A DNA stretch of 64,000 nucleotides, from contig NC_084827.1 in NCBI RefSeq assembly GCF_033115175.1, positions 23,430,001-23,494,000 on the forward strand. Reading direction: 5' to 3'. Position 1 is the stretch's first letter. The number at the start of each line of letters is the position of its first letter. Of this stretch, positions 10,275 to 22,256 are shown piece after piece. The translations under genes and the position numbers were made by a program. The stretch is from Lepus europaeus. Lineage: Eukaryota; Chordata; Mammalia; Lagomorpha; Leporidae. The notes beneath the pieces were generated by a model. The model saw only the letters and a program-made list of their open reading frames with translations, had not been told where the DNA came from and made no database searches.

Positions 10275-10660
10275 ACCACAATAAGTTTAAACGTATCTAC
10301 CTGAATTCCAACTTGATGACCACATTGTATTATTATCACTAGATTGAGAGAATTGATCTTTATTTAGAACAAATAAATTAAAAATCCGCCTATGTAAAAA
10401 TATTTAATATTTAAATATGAACATGATCCTTTACTACAGGCCATATCAGAGACTAAATATGCTAGTAAGAATGCTGATGAGGGCAAAGCCAGACTGCAGT
10501 GATTGCCAAATTTAAGTCACATTTTTTTTTTCAGTGAATGTCTAAAGCTAAGTTCTCTCAGCAAACTTAGGAAATCACCCACCTAATTAATTTTAAAGTA
10601 TCTTCATCATTATTACAAAGCGTTGTAAGGCTTATAAAATTATTATGAAAATATTTTACT
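10275..10660. other. No gene recognised; AT-rich spacer
   Basis: Sequence between two SINEs with no motif recognised. Confidence 0.4.
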
Positions 10661-10975
10661 GGCCGGTGCTGCGGCTCACTTGGCTAATCCTCTGCCTGTG
10701 GCGCTGGCACCATGGGTTCTAATCCCAGTTGGGGTGCCAGATTCTGTCCCGGTTGCTCCTCTTCCAGTCCAGCTCTCTGCTGTGGCCTGGGAAGACAGTG
10801 GAGGATGGTCCAGGTCCTTGGGCTCTGAACCCACATAGGAGACCAGGAGGAAGCACCTGACTCCTGGCTTCGGATCGGTGCAGCATGCCGGCCGTAGCAG
10901 CCATTTGTGGGGTGAACCAACGGAAGAAAGAGCTTTCTCTCAGTATCTCTCTCACTGTCTAACTCTGCCTGTCAA
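10661..10975 (+). mobile_element. Type 2 SINE, plus strand
   Basis: GGCCGGTGCTGCGGCTCACTTGGCTAATCC head, GGGTTCTAATCCC B-box variant, GGTGAACCAACGG and an end in CTCTGCCTGTCAAACAAAAA. Nearly full length. The flanks share only a short TTTACT, so the TSD is uncertain. Confidence 0.92.
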
Positions 10976-11149
10976 ACAAAAACTTTACTTTTACTTACTA
11001 ATTGCAATCTCTTCGTTAGCTAAACCATATAAAGTAATCATCCACATTTATATTTTTAATTTACATGTGCATTTGCATCTTATTTATATTTGCATTTATA
11101 TACATATTTAACTTTATAGTTCATTAGATTTTTAATAAAAGCTTTTGAG

Positions 11150-11475
11150 TTGTTTGTTTTATAAGTTTATTTTCATTGCACAAATGTAAGCAACCATGGC
11201 TGAGATGATGGTTCAATGGTCATCAAGGACTCAGGCTCCATTTGCCATTTTCCCACCATCCTACGTATAACTTCCACCCTCATACAACCTTGTAGTCCAA
11301 GATAGCTGCTAAAACTCAAGTCCTCACTTCCACAAAGAACAAAAACTAAAAGGCCTACCCCTTGCCGCAGCTGGATCAATTCCTTTTCAGTACCCATCCC
11401 GGAAGTCCCATGCAACATTTGGACTTATAATTGATGGCCAGAACTTACTATAACTGTAAGCTAAAAAAAAAAAAA
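11150..11475 (-). mobile_element. Old mammalian repeat of uncertain class
   Basis: The order TTTATTTTCATTGCA, GACTCAGGCTCCATTTGCCATTTTCC, then GGCCAGAACTTACTATAACTGTAAG is familiar from a common, ancient mammalian dispersed repeat. I cannot assign its class from memory. The AATAAA on the minus strand at the left end suggests a minus-strand 3' end. It carries no usable frame. Confidence 0.35.
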
Positions 11476-12058
11476 ATGTATGTAGTCCTCCAAAAATATT
11501 GGAGTTATCTCTCTAAGGAAGAGGCAAGAAGGTGATGATTAAGTAGCCAGTAGGGGTCTACCATTTCTGAATTGTTTTCCTTCTCTTAAGAGAGATGGAA
11601 TCTTTGTGTTTCAATGAACATGAAGTCTGAAACATATATTGTTTCTGAATTCTCAAATTTGGGATATGTCACTAAGCCCATAGGACCATTTGTTGACCAC
11701 AAAGGATATCTTTCACTTGCTGAAGTAAAAATATGCAAGAGGCAAGAACACAGGTGTCTTCTGTTAGAGTTCCACTGTATGTCCAGAAAAAGCTTTGAGC
11801 TAATCTGTGTATCACAGAACATAGTTTTGAAGTACAAAAATTGAAAATTTAAGGAAGCAGTATGTAACTATCAACATATTCTAATGTACTCAAGGACAAT
11901 GACAACTAAGATAGAAGACTTCTTAATATAGAATCAAACAATGAGCACAAGGCAGCTGACTTTATTAGCTTCTATTCCTATGGTTTAAAATCATGCAAAG
12001 GTTATTATTCACTGTTTAGAAATCCAAATTGGGTCTGATTTAGCTAAAATCAAGGCAT
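11476..12058. other. No gene recognised
   Basis: AT-rich unassigned sequence. The open stretch 11614-11844 has no recognisable domain. Confidence 0.4.
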
Positions 12059-12490
12059 TGTAGTAGACAGAAGAGGTCCATTCAATTGGGAAGTCACCAA
12101 ATAACCAAGTTTAAGCAGGCATTTCCGGTAGGGAAGCTTTATTTATTTGTGACAAGAGAAAGAGATAGTGGGAAGATAAAGTTCCCTAAATGAACCACTT
12201 TCCTGAGAAGCAACATGCTGGAGTTACTCATAGCAGAGTTTAGGAGAATGTCAAGGATGTAGAAAATGTAGAGCAGGAGGACTCTTCCTGTTCTAAATAC
12301 ATATATCTTCATATACTACCTGTTAAAAAATCTGAATCACACCAATTTCTTGATGTTTTCCATATTCATGGTAGCCTGGGCACCTCAGGAACAACACTGT
12401 AAGATAAGATCTCTTAAAAATAGGCTCAAGGAGTAAACTGTTTCGGGATCTCTGCTCCTACTCTTGCTACCCCTCTTGCCAAAATTCGAC
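12059..12490 (-). mobile_element. LTR-like copy A of a retroviral element
   Basis: The segment beginning TGTAGTAGACAGAAGAGG aligns by eye, at roughly two-thirds identity, with 14448-14890. Shared landmarks are GCTTTATTTA, GGAAG-TA-AGTTCC, GAGAAGCA, a GGAGAATGTC-like phrase, CTTCCTG and ATCTTCATA. On the minus strand GCTTTATTTA reads TAAATAAAGC, an AATAAA polyadenylation signal placed as in ERV1-type LTRs. Right limit is approximate. Confidence 0.5.
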
Positions 12491-14447
12491 ACTCTTGATA
12501 GGATTCACCAGGCAATCTTTGTCTTCTGTTTGGAGATGAAAGGAATCAGGTTTGCCCTGAGCCTTCCCCCTCTAATGATGGCTTGAACACTCCCATATCC
12601 CTACTGATTGCAGTATGCGCACTGATTGGACATAACCTAGCTGTTGACATAATGGTGGTCCCACATTAGAACCTGGGGTTGCTCACCTGTGGAAGCTTCA
12701 TTTCTCTTCCTGGGTTATCTAAAATAAATTAGAAAGCAAGAGCCTTTATAGTTGCTTGTACCCTTATCATTCTATTACCCCTCCCATTCTGCCATGTTTT
12801 AGCTGTTGAAAACCTTAAACACAATGTCTACCAGATGAGAGGGACTGTTCTCAGGCCCAATAGGCAACTTATATAGCTTATTTTGGATGTCTGTAGCACT
12901 CTGAGTTATGAAGCAGGTGTACAGAATGACCTGACTTCCCTACACTGCAGGGCTCACACTTTTAGCCTTTCTAGGAAACCAGTGGGAATTTACTCTGGTT
13001 CCCACTTTATCTACTATAATGCCCCAATGTATCTCTTTATGTCCATTGTAAATTGCTGTCCCAATCTGGGGTCATCACTGGAACAGATTCCTAAAGCAAC
13101 CTCCTTACCTGGTTATCAGGTTGATTGTCATTCTGCTAGTCAGTTTACTCCTTGGTCTGTACTAGTACAATTGACTTTGCCTCAATTGTCAGAATTGGGA
13201 TCACTTAGATTTGAATGTTTTCCTGAGTAGGACTGTGAAATGTCCTTTACCAATGATGGATATTCAATGTAGTTGTCTCCCCTGTTTCTAATGTGTGCTT
13301 TCCAATTTTACAAGTTAGAAGCAGTAAATCGTACATACACATCATCAACCCGTCTCTATCTGGAACATGTTGACAGGTGGAGGGGGTACACCTTAGCTAC
13401 AGGCTATGACTAGTACCATGCTGGAATAATTCTTGTCATGCTTTTGGGAAGAAATGGATATGGTGTCACTCCACAGCCTCAGAGTCAGAGAACTATGGGG
13501 GTGGGGGTGGTTTGTAGATCCTCTTTCAAGCTGTTCTTTTACAATATTAATGGGCTTTCAGGTAAACTAGAGTTTATTTCTTATTCAACTTTTTTTATTC
13601 ATTCTGGAATGTACCAAAAAACCATATGACAAGGACCCGGATAACTGCATACCTGACTAATACGAGGATGGTACCCCAAAGAGGAAACCTCTTTGTAACA
13701 TTGTTCCAAGATACTTGAGCACTGGATGCTCTTTTTTCGAACTGTGAAGGCATAGAAAACTGGCAGAGCTGGCAAACCATTAGAGAATACACAGGCAAGG
13801 AAGAATAAAATCCACTTGAAATAGTGGAAAGATGAATCAAGACATCATGCTCTACTTTATACCTGCTCCCTATAGAAAACTATAAAGCTGAATAAAATGT
13901 TACCACTCATGTGAAACTGAGAGGGGCAAGGTCAGAGAACCCAGAAACCTGGCTCAGAGATTTTTTTAGACTTGTTTCAGGATCCTCAGTCACCCAGAGT
14001 TAAACTTCACCAGTACAAAGATGTCTCAGACCTCCTTTGTTTTTGCAACCATCAGTCTCCCATAGCAAAATCTGGCACATTTATTCTGGTGTCCCAGGAA
14101 AAGCTATCCCTTTCCAGTTCCCAGGTCTTTACTGCTGTGATTCCTGCCCTGGCTTGCATTTGTAGTACCTCCTAGACATTTATTAAAGTAATGATTCCAA
14201 ATTACTCCTTGATTACTTGAGATGCTGGATGAAAAGGGATTTAGGTGGCCACTTTATCTTTTGAATCTCTACGTCAGCAACTCAGATGGACAGGCATCAT
14301 GCAAAGCTCCATAGTGTAACAGGATGGAGCAACCATTCACCAACAGCAAGTTAGGTCCTGGACAAACTGTCTCTACCAATTATTTTGCTTCCAGTTCCAG
14401 TCACACTACTTCTAGGCTAGGGAATATCCCATCTGGGTTGCCAATCT
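12491..14447 (-). mobile_element. Interior of the LTR-flanked element; no recognised retroviral frame
   Basis: About 2 kb lie between the two LTR-like copies. I could not recognise gag, pol or env on the minus strand. A plus-strand open stretch of 115 codons (12883-13230), antisense to the LTRs, has no known motif. On the minus strand just inside copy B, a TGGCAACCCAGATGGGA-like stretch (about 14428-14445) sits where a tRNA primer site would be. The element is therefore either an internally deleted provirus or two LTR relics around unrelated DNA. Confidence 0.35.
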
Positions 14448-14890
14448 TGACACTGGATGCGAAGGGTCTATTCACCTATGCCCAATTAATCATCCTGAAG
14501 CAGAAATTTCTCAGAAGAAAGCTTTATTTACTCATGACTAGTAAAGGAGACAATGGGAAGGTAGTGTTCCTGAGGGCCTCCATGAGAAGCAGTTTGCTAG
14601 GGCTTTTAGAGCAAGTGTTAGGGGAGTGTCCGTGATGAAGAAAAGGGGGAGCAAGACATCCCTCCCTGCTCAAGCATCACAAATCTTCATGCATTATATG
14701 TTCAAAATTTGATTTGGATTGACTTCTTTTTAGATAGATTTCCTTATTTGTGATGGTCTGGCCCCCTCTAAGAACAAGGTTATAAGTTTAATTTTTCTTG
14801 GAACATCCTCCGAAAATCAAGCTCAAGCAAGCTAACGATTCAAGATTCCCTTCCCAGTGTTCCTCTGTAGTCCGTTCTCTTGGTGATGGA
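14448..14890 (-). mobile_element. LTR-like copy B of a retroviral element
   Basis: It begins TGACACTGGATGCG and contains AAGCTTTATTTACTC, GAGAAGCAGTTTGCTAGGGCTTTTAGAGC, GTGTTAGGGGAGTG and CCCTCCCTGCTC. On the minus strand this reads as a TATA-like CTCTAAAAGCCCTAGC followed about 90 bp later by AATAAAGC, the order expected in an LTR. The high divergence from copy A means the pair is old or comes from different subfamilies. Confidence 0.5.
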
Positions 14891-17172
14891 GTCAGCACAG
14901 CTTGCATTCCTTCTACATGCTGGAAAGGAGAAATACTATTCTGGCTTCATCAGCTTCTGGAAGCTGCCTCTGTTTCTTGAATTGTGGCCCTCTTCCACCG
15001 TCAATAGGAGTAGCACGTTTCTAATACAGACATTAGCTTCTAGTGTCACATCATCTCAATTCTGTCTGCCCAGGATCATTTCTTTGTTCACAAGAACACT
15101 TGTGATCACACTGAAGTCCAGATATTATAGGATAATCTCCCATATCAAAACCCTTACTGTAATCACAACTGCTGAATCCTTTTTGCCATGCAAATAACAT
15201 ATTCATAGATTCCAAAAAATCTATGACAAGCACAAGGACATCCTTGGAGGATCGTTTCTCCTAGCTACCACAGCAACCATTTGGTTCACATTCATCCTGC
15301 ACAACTGAAGACTGTCTTTGAGTTAGCATACATACCTCTCAATTTCCAGAATAATACCAGCAATGATTTAGCTTTTTTGAGTATTGGGAGATTTACTTTC
15401 CAGATGACTGAATAATATAAATAGCTCCAGCAACTGAATTTAAGAAATAGAGGGCAGTATTTTAGAGTTCTTACTGCATACAGTCTACATATACACAGAA
15501 TGATTGTGTCTCACAGTCACTATGTCCATCAATTTAATTTTATCACTTTGTTTTTCCAAACAAGAAAATATTTTATAAATCATACACATTTGTCATCTTA
15601 TTTGTTGCTGCAAGAGGCATGATATGTTAAGTACAAGTATATAGAGTCCAAAGTGATGTATTATCTCTTTTTAATAACTTGTTTCTCCGTTATTCTGTCA
15701 CCTTGCAGCACAATTTCAGAGGTTGCAGTGTTCTCCAATGAGTTGCTATAAATCCAAAGAGGTTTAGGTTTACCACATAAAAACCTGTTTCCTTGATAAT
15801 TTGCAGAATCCATTCTTCACATTAGTTAAACGCTATTTGACCATGAGAGAGCCAATAAAAGCAAATGCCAATTTTGTCAAATTCCCCTTCTGCCGTATCT
15901 GTGCATGGGTCATTACACACCTTCAACACATCATATACGCTAGACACGGGAGCCAGACTTTGTTTATCCAAATCAGTGTGTAATTTATGTAGTTCAGTTA
16001 AGAATTTTTATCTCTAGTGCTTTATAATATTACCCAAGGATTTCCTTTTTTAACAAAACTGATAGAATACTATTCTACCCAAACTGAGAACGATTGCTTT
16101 TATGTTTACTGTCAACCTCACAATAGCTTTGTTTATATTATGAATTTAAATCAATCCACATACGTCACAGATACAGATAATTTGGAGCTCTCTCAGTAAG
16201 CACATGCAGAACGATTAGCAAACTTGTGCTGTAACAGGATAGTGGGCACTCTACGCAGTGCCTTTCATCATCTGTTCTGGCGGGTATCAACATGGGAGAA
16301 GCACATAGGAGATTATTGTTATAGTTCCATAGTTAAGTTCTTTTTGTAAGAACTTAGGTGGATCTGACATACTGTGAATTCTATTGCAGGATGAATTTTA
16401 AATAAGATTTCGCTGTATTCACATATCAAAATGGGACTTTTGATAAGAAACTCATTTTACAACTGTTCCTTCAGAGCTTGCTCTACAAGACTAAAGAATA
16501 AATTACTGATGTGAGAGCAGTGTATTTCTAGAGGACATTTTATTTTAACTTGCCCAAGCATGGTTATCTACTACCCTGTGTCATAGGTGATATTGTAATT
16601 ACCAGTGAACTACAACTAGGGCAATCCCACTGAATGAAACGTGGTGTTATTAAGAGCCTGCAAGAAGTTCATGAGAGCTGAGCAGACTCCAACATTACAG
16701 CATTTAGGAGCGGCTGAGTATCATGCTGATCCACTGTGATACACTGTGATATCAAATGGTATACAAAACAGTCCCTAACATGGAGAAAGTGCATCAGAAA
16801 AACAGGCTAAAGGACTTCCCTTTAATTTGAACAGAAGAGGATGTGGCTGAAGACTGATATAACACGGGTTCATTTGGAAAGGATAGTAGGTAATATCATC
16901 CAGAAAGAGGAAAAGAAATGGCAAAGGAAGGAGAAAAGAATGAAGGTACAGGTGAGTTCTTATTTTGAATCGAAATGAATTACTAGTCTTCAGGCAAAAT
17001 TTGTAGTCAAATCCACGACATAGCTTTTCATAAAAGGATAGGTTTTTTTGGTGCCATAGACATTAGAAATCTAAGATTGCTAGCCACTGCAGGAATTGGG
17101 GAAAATATTCAATGCTGGCTCAGTCATATGAAATTCTTGTTTGCCAACTAGAGTTTTCTGCTGTAGCTGTTT
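14891..17172. other. Long stretch without recognised genes or repeats
   Basis: 2.3 kb without a SINE or L1, unusual for this window. Short plus-strand open stretches (14880-15197, 15801-15983) lack family motifs. I see no splice-consistent exon chain. It may be single-copy sequence, and cross-species conservation would be the informative test. Confidence 0.4.
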
Positions 17173-17182
17173 CTGCATACTT

Positions 17183-17240
17183 TCCTCTTTATAAAAAGAT
17201 TTATTTATTTGAAAGTCATAGTTACAGAGAGAGGTAGTGG

Positions 17241-17293
<53 letters not shown>

Positions 17294-17546
17294 ATCCACT
17301 GCCTCACTCACCGAATGGCTGCAATGACCGAGGATGAACCAGTCTGAAGCCAGGAGCCAGAAACTTGATCCAGGTCTCCCATGTGGGTGGAAGGGGCCCA
17401 AACACAGGGGCTATCTTCCTGAGTTTTTCCTAGGACATTAAAAAGGAGCTGGATCAAAAGACGAACAACTGGAACATGAACTGGTGCCCACATAGGAGGC
17501 AAGTATCACAGATGGAGGTTTTACCCTCTGCACCACAATGCTGCCC
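17183..17546 (-). mobile_element. C-type SINE, minus strand, with expanded GA tract
   Basis: Tail AAAAAGATTTATTTATTTGAAAG, then a GA run, body and head ending in CACCACAATGCTGCCCC. CTGCATACTT (17173-17182) and CTGCACACTT (17547-17556) look like a TSD with one mismatch. Confidence 0.88.
17242..17291. repeat. (GA)25 microsatellite in a SINE
   Basis: A near-perfect 50-bp GA run that occupies the CT-rich region of the C SINE (GA when read on the plus strand). Probably length-polymorphic. Confidence 0.92.
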
Positions 17547-17910
17547 CTGCACACTTATGTCTTTTGAAATGGGTTTCTTTATTATCTTCTGCTTGTCAGT
17601 GAATTTATTCTTGTTTTCTATCTTCTGGTTCCACATTCAAAGGGTTTTATTTTTCTTTCCAATTTATACAGTATAGGTTGCCTCTTTATCTTGTTCCTCT
17701 ACAAATGTTTCCTGCTCTTGATCAACAAAACAATGAAAATCATCCAAAGTCCACAGATCAAATCACCCCAATTTCCAGTTTTCAGAGTTTCCCAAAGATC
17801 TCCTGTATTAAAGTGTCCTGGCTATAAAAATACAAACTCCAAAACCCTATTTTGAAAATATGTGAAGATTCACTTAGAACACGTATACTCAGTAGATTGG
17901 TTTGCATATA

Positions 17911-18221
17911 TTTTTAAAAGATTTATTTATTTATTGGAAACACAGAGTTACAGAGAGAAAGGAAGAGACAGAGAAATCTTCCATCTGAGGATTCACTCCC
18001 CAAATGGCTGCAGCTGCTGGGGCTGGGGCCAAGCAAAAGCAGGTCCAGGAGCTTCTCCTGGGTCTCCACATAGATACAAGGACCCTGGCACTTGGGCCAT
18101 CCTCCGCTACTTTCTCAGGTGCATTAGCAGGGAACTATATCAGAAGCAGAGCAGCCAGAACTCAAACCGGCACTCACAGTGCTATAGGTGGTGTCTAACT
18201 TACTGTGCCACAACATAGGTC
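17911..18221 (-). mobile_element. C-type SINE, minus strand
   Basis: TTTTTAAAAGATTTATTTATTTATTGG tail, CTTCCATCTGAGGATTCACTCC, CTTGGGCCATCCTCC and the GTGCATTAGCAGGG variant of the body. A second-lineage SINE begins 17 bp further right in the same orientation. Confidence 0.88.
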
Positions 18222-18237
18222 CCTGCACAAGAATTTT

Positions 18238-18605
18238 TTTTTTTAGTGTATTTTTTTTTATTTTTTTTTTATTTTTGACAGGCAGAGTGGACAGTGAGAG
18301 AGAGACAGAGAGAAAGGTCTTCCTTTTTTTTGCCGTTGGTTCACCCTCCAATGGCCGCCGCAGCTGGCGCGCTGCGGCTGGCACACCGCGCTGATCCGAT
18401 GGCAGGAGCCAGGTGCTTCTCCTGGTCTCCCATGCGGGTGCAGGGCCCAAGCACTTGGGCCATCCTCCACTGCACTCCCTGGCCACAGCAGAGAGCTGGC
18501 CTGGAAGAGGGGCAACCGGGACAGGATCGGTGCCCCGACGGGGACTAGAACCCAGTGTGCCGGCTCCGCAAGGCGGAGGATTAGCCTAGTGAGCCGCGGC
18601 GCCGG
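18238..18605 (-). mobile_element. Young-looking type 2 SINE with perfect 16-bp TSD
   Basis: Left poly(T)-rich tail, GACAGGCAGAGTGGACAGTGAGAG, a body still rich in CpG (GCGCGCTGCGGC), and the head GAGCCGCGGCGCCGGC on the right. CCTGCACAAGAATTTT at 18222-18237 recurs exactly at 18606-18621. Retained CpGs and an exact TSD argue for recent insertion. Confidence 0.96.
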
Positions 18606-18621
18606 CCTGCACAAGAATTTT

Positions 18622-19050
18622 GACAACACTATGTGATGTCTTCATAATTACTAGAAATGGACACATCTTTGTCTTTTCTTGTCCCAACCCCCATTTGTTG
18701 AACTGAATCCTCTAGATAAGTTGATTCATATAGAAGTAAATAAAAAGAAATGTTCTAAATAGTCACTTTGTAAAACATTACAATTAACTTTAGGAGTCAA
18801 TTTTATATAGCTAACCACAGAGCTGTATTTAAAACTTTATGCTAGTCTCGAGTCTAACCCCGCACATTGCTCAAAACCGCAGATTCCATGCTATATTACC
18901 CATCATTAAGATACAAATTATTTATGTATAAATTAAAAAATAGTTCTCCAGTGTAATGTTGTTTGCCAAAACAACCTCCCACAACCAATCTAAGTTTCCT
19001 TAATAGTAAAGAAAGGTAATAAATTTCAAATCATATAAGAGTATATTATA
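18622..19050. other. No gene recognised; spacer
   Basis: AT-rich unassigned sequence. Confidence 0.4.
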
Positions 19051-19380
19051 GAGGTGGGCATTGTGCAGTGGGTTAAACCACCACTTGAGACAACTGCATC
19101 CCACTCCCTGAGTGCCAGCTGAAGTCCTGGCTCCTCTAATTCTGATTCAGCTTCCTACTAATGCACCCTAGGAGGCAGCAGAGGATTTCTGAAGTGCTTA
19201 GGAGTCACTATCTCCATGTGAGAGACATAGATGAAGTTCCAGACTCCTGACTTCCACCTGGCAAAGCCCAGGCTATTGTAGCATTGGGGGAGTGAACCAG
19301 TGGATGGAAAATCAATTTTTCTCCTCTCTCTCTCTTACTCTACTTTTCAAGTAGCTGAAAAAATAAATAAGATTTTAAAA
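19051..19380 (+). mobile_element. Old C-type SINE, plus strand
   Basis: GAGGTGGGCATTGTGCAGTGGGTTAA head, CTTCCTACTAATGCACCC (old-subfamily middle), GGGGGAGTGAACCAGTGG and AAAATAAATAAGATTTTAAAA tail. ATTATAGA occurs on both sides and may be a short TSD. Confidence 0.82.
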
Positions 19381-20260
19381 GGAAGCATTATAGAAAAGTC
19401 AGAGGATTGATATAGCTGCAATCTAATATTTTAGGTTATATTTTAGATTGCATAGAAATTTATTGTTATAAGTAATGCTTACCAAAACTTTTAATGAAGA
19501 CATGGCAAAGTTATGCTTGAATAACTTTTTTCTGTATAAACTTCTGAGTTTTGCCATATTTATCAATGAATCTTCTTATCTTTCCTGTACCTTTCAAAAA
19601 TACAAAATTATAAAAATCAGATAAAAGAAAAAAACTTTAATGGAGAGTTAAAGATCCAGGTATACTCATGAGGCACTGCAAATTAATTATAGTCTCTGTA
19701 AAAATGTTACAAAAATTACAGTGTTTAAGTGAAGGTATAGACGTGGTTTGAGAAATTGCTGTAGCATGAACACAATCACTGAACAAACTTCAAGATTTAG
19801 TTATTCATTTATATACAGGACATGATTTAGACCCATTCCCACCATTTATGTTGAAAATATTGAATTAACTTTTAAAACTCTGCACTTTGTCAATATATAC
19901 AAATTATTTCAGTGTGCTATTGTGTTTAGTCTAACAACATTTGTTAATAGTTAGGTGATAACTTTTCTCATAGGACTGAATGACTTGAAGTATAAATTAC
20001 TCTCAAGTGACCACGCTGCTGACTCAGGATTAAGGAGTACACAAGAAAGAATAGTAGGAAATAACAACCGAATTGTTTGTACACATGATGGCAATGTAAC
20101 AGGGAATCTGCAGTCACAGCAATGAGTCTTCAGATTAAATTACATTTATCCCAGAATTATCAATGTTCCAAGACAGATGATTAGAGAAAAACCAAAAACT
20201 CTTATGTTTCGTGGTACAGAGAAATTCTGAGTGACAATGTAGTAAAAAGCTACAAAATTA
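19381..20260. other. No gene recognised; 0.9-kb AT-rich stretch
   Basis: No repeat, RNA or coding signal that I can name. Confidence 0.4.
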
Positions 20261-20530
20261 TCTTTAAAATTTATTTATTTATTTGTTTGAAATGGAGAGT
20301 TACAGAGAGAGAGGGAGAGAGAGAGAGAGAAAGAGAGAGAGATCTTCAATTTACTGGTTCACTCCCCAAATGGTCTCATTGACTGGATCTGTTCGGGGCT
20401 GAAACCAGGAGCCAAGAGCTTCTTCGAAGTCTCCCATGTTCAGAATTGGAATAGCTGGGACATCAACTGGCACCCATATGGGATGCCAGCATCGCAGGTA
20501 GCAGCTTTACCCACTATGCCACAACACTGC
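20261..20530 (-). mobile_element. C-type SINE with internal deletion, minus strand
   Basis: Tail, long GA run, and CTTCAATTTACTGGTTCACTCCCC are present. The part that normally carries GGGCCATCTTC is missing: TCTCCCATGTTCAGAATTGG jumps about 75 bp. The head reads GGCACCCATATGGGATGCC. Confidence 0.85.
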
Positions 20531-21224
20531 TGCACAAAATTCTTTTATCCTAATAACACAGCTCGGTTATTTTACTTCAAAATACATAAATGTTTATAAA
20601 GAATTTAGATCAATATTTTATTCATACAGTCACCACAAAAATCTATGGGGGAAGCCTTTATGATTAAAATTCTATAAATGTAATAAATGAGAAGAAAAAA
20701 GAACAAAGCTAAACATTCATATAGGGCGATTATAACATAGGCTGTATTTAAACATCAAGATCTTTCTCCTGGTAACCTGTGGATTACCTGCAATTATAGA
20801 GGGAAATTGTTTTAGGTATAGGATGGTATAACTTTCATACTTAAGTAGAACAACTGCACTCTCTCTAAGACTGACACTGTCACCAAACTAGAGCACTGTT
20901 ACATTATTCATTGCATATAATAAACATTTAAAAGACATGTTTGAACCTCTTTGTTTCTTACTCATTCCACTTCCTGATTCCATAAGACACTGGGTAATCT
21001 AACAGTACCACAAATATAATGACTGATTGACTTTCTGTAAAATAACTTAATATGATTGCTTTTAATATTTATAGTTTCTTATTGATTCTTAAAAATTTCA
21101 TTTTGAATTGTGGAATTTAACCAGTTTCTTTAAAATATAAGCTTTCAAAATATTTAACTTTGACAATAAACAAATTATGGATTGTCTAATACTCACATTT
21201 TCTGAAAACATCAAGTAATTTGTT
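20531..21224. other. No gene recognised
   Basis: Unassigned AT-rich sequence between two minus-strand SINEs. Confidence 0.4.
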
Positions 21225-21239
21225 GTTTTGCAATTTTTA

Positions 21240-21574
21240 CTTTATTTTTAAAAAATATTTATTTATTCATCTGATAGAGTTACAGACAGAAAGAGGGAAA
21301 GACAGAGAAAAAGATCTTCCATCCACTGGTTCACTTCCCAAATGGTCACAACAGATAGTGCTGGGCCAGGCCAAAGCTAGGGGCCAGAAGCGTCCTCTGG
21401 GTCTCTCTGTGGGTACGAGGGCCCAAGCACGTGGACCATCCTCTGCTGCTTTCACAAGCCATTATTGCAGAGCTGGATTGGAACAGGAGCAGCTGGTACA
21501 CTAATCAGCACCCATACGGGATGCTGGTGCCACAGGCAGAGGCTTAATCCTTTATGCCACAGCACAGGCTCCCG
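21240..21574 (-). mobile_element. C-type SINE, minus strand, with 15-bp TSD
   Basis: GTTTTGCAATTTTTA (21225-21239) pairs with GTTTTACAATTTTTA (21575-21589), one mismatch. Between them lies a full-length minus-strand copy, tail TTTAAAAAATATTTATTTATTC on the left and GCCACAGCACAGGCTCCCG head on the right. Confidence 0.93.
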
Positions 21575-21589
21575 GTTTTACAATTTTTA

Positions 21590-22241
21590 AACATGAGATA
21601 TCTCTTTTTTCTGTTTATGCAATTAAGGCAATTTATGTTATGAACATAAAGTCCAGTGAATCTTGGACATTCCTTTTATTAAATCATTTTTATTTTTTGT
21701 AATTTGCCTGATTCCTTTTGAGAATTTAGCAGGTAATGAATTATGAGTGAAGAATTTCAGCTTTGACAACAGGTGCCCTATGCTAACTGCTGTATTCAAA
21801 GCCATCTGTTGATCACAAGTGGTTCTTACTCATTTTATGGTGTCCTTTAGATTCAGTCTCTTTGTTCTTGTTGTATTCCAGATTTTAACTTTGCCAACTC
21901 CCAGTTGTGTCTTCATTAACTCTTGTACTCATTAGATTTTTAGCCACAGATGTCAGCTGCATTTTTACCTGTATTAAGGTCTCCTCTCATCTAAGTAAGG
22001 ACATTTTGCTTGTATGCTTGCTTTTTCATCAAGCAGAAGCTAACCTAGAAACCAAACCCCTTCTATTGATGGAGACATATCTTCCAAAAATTGGCACCAA
22101 TAATATTTGTGGGTGAATGAACTGTATTATACAGAAATAAAATAAAGCAAGGCCAGTGGCTTTGATACTTTTGAGTCATGCACTCATTATACTACTATGA
22201 AAGTCATTCAATCTGTCTCCTTTTCTTTCTCTTCTATTATT
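21590..22241. other. No gene recognised
   Basis: Unassigned sequence. The open stretch 21907-22116 is not recognisable. Confidence 0.4.
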
Positions 22242-22256
22242 ATGATTTTTATTTTC

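Noticed and set aside
12883-13230. 115-codon plus-strand open frame as a host exon
   Set aside because: No motif, no splice-site pair with a second coding block, and it lies between two LTR-like copies.
18124-18629. Overlapping 120-123 codon open frames on both strands
   Set aside because: They lie in the GC- and CpG-rich type 2 SINE at 18238-18605, which has few stops in any frame.
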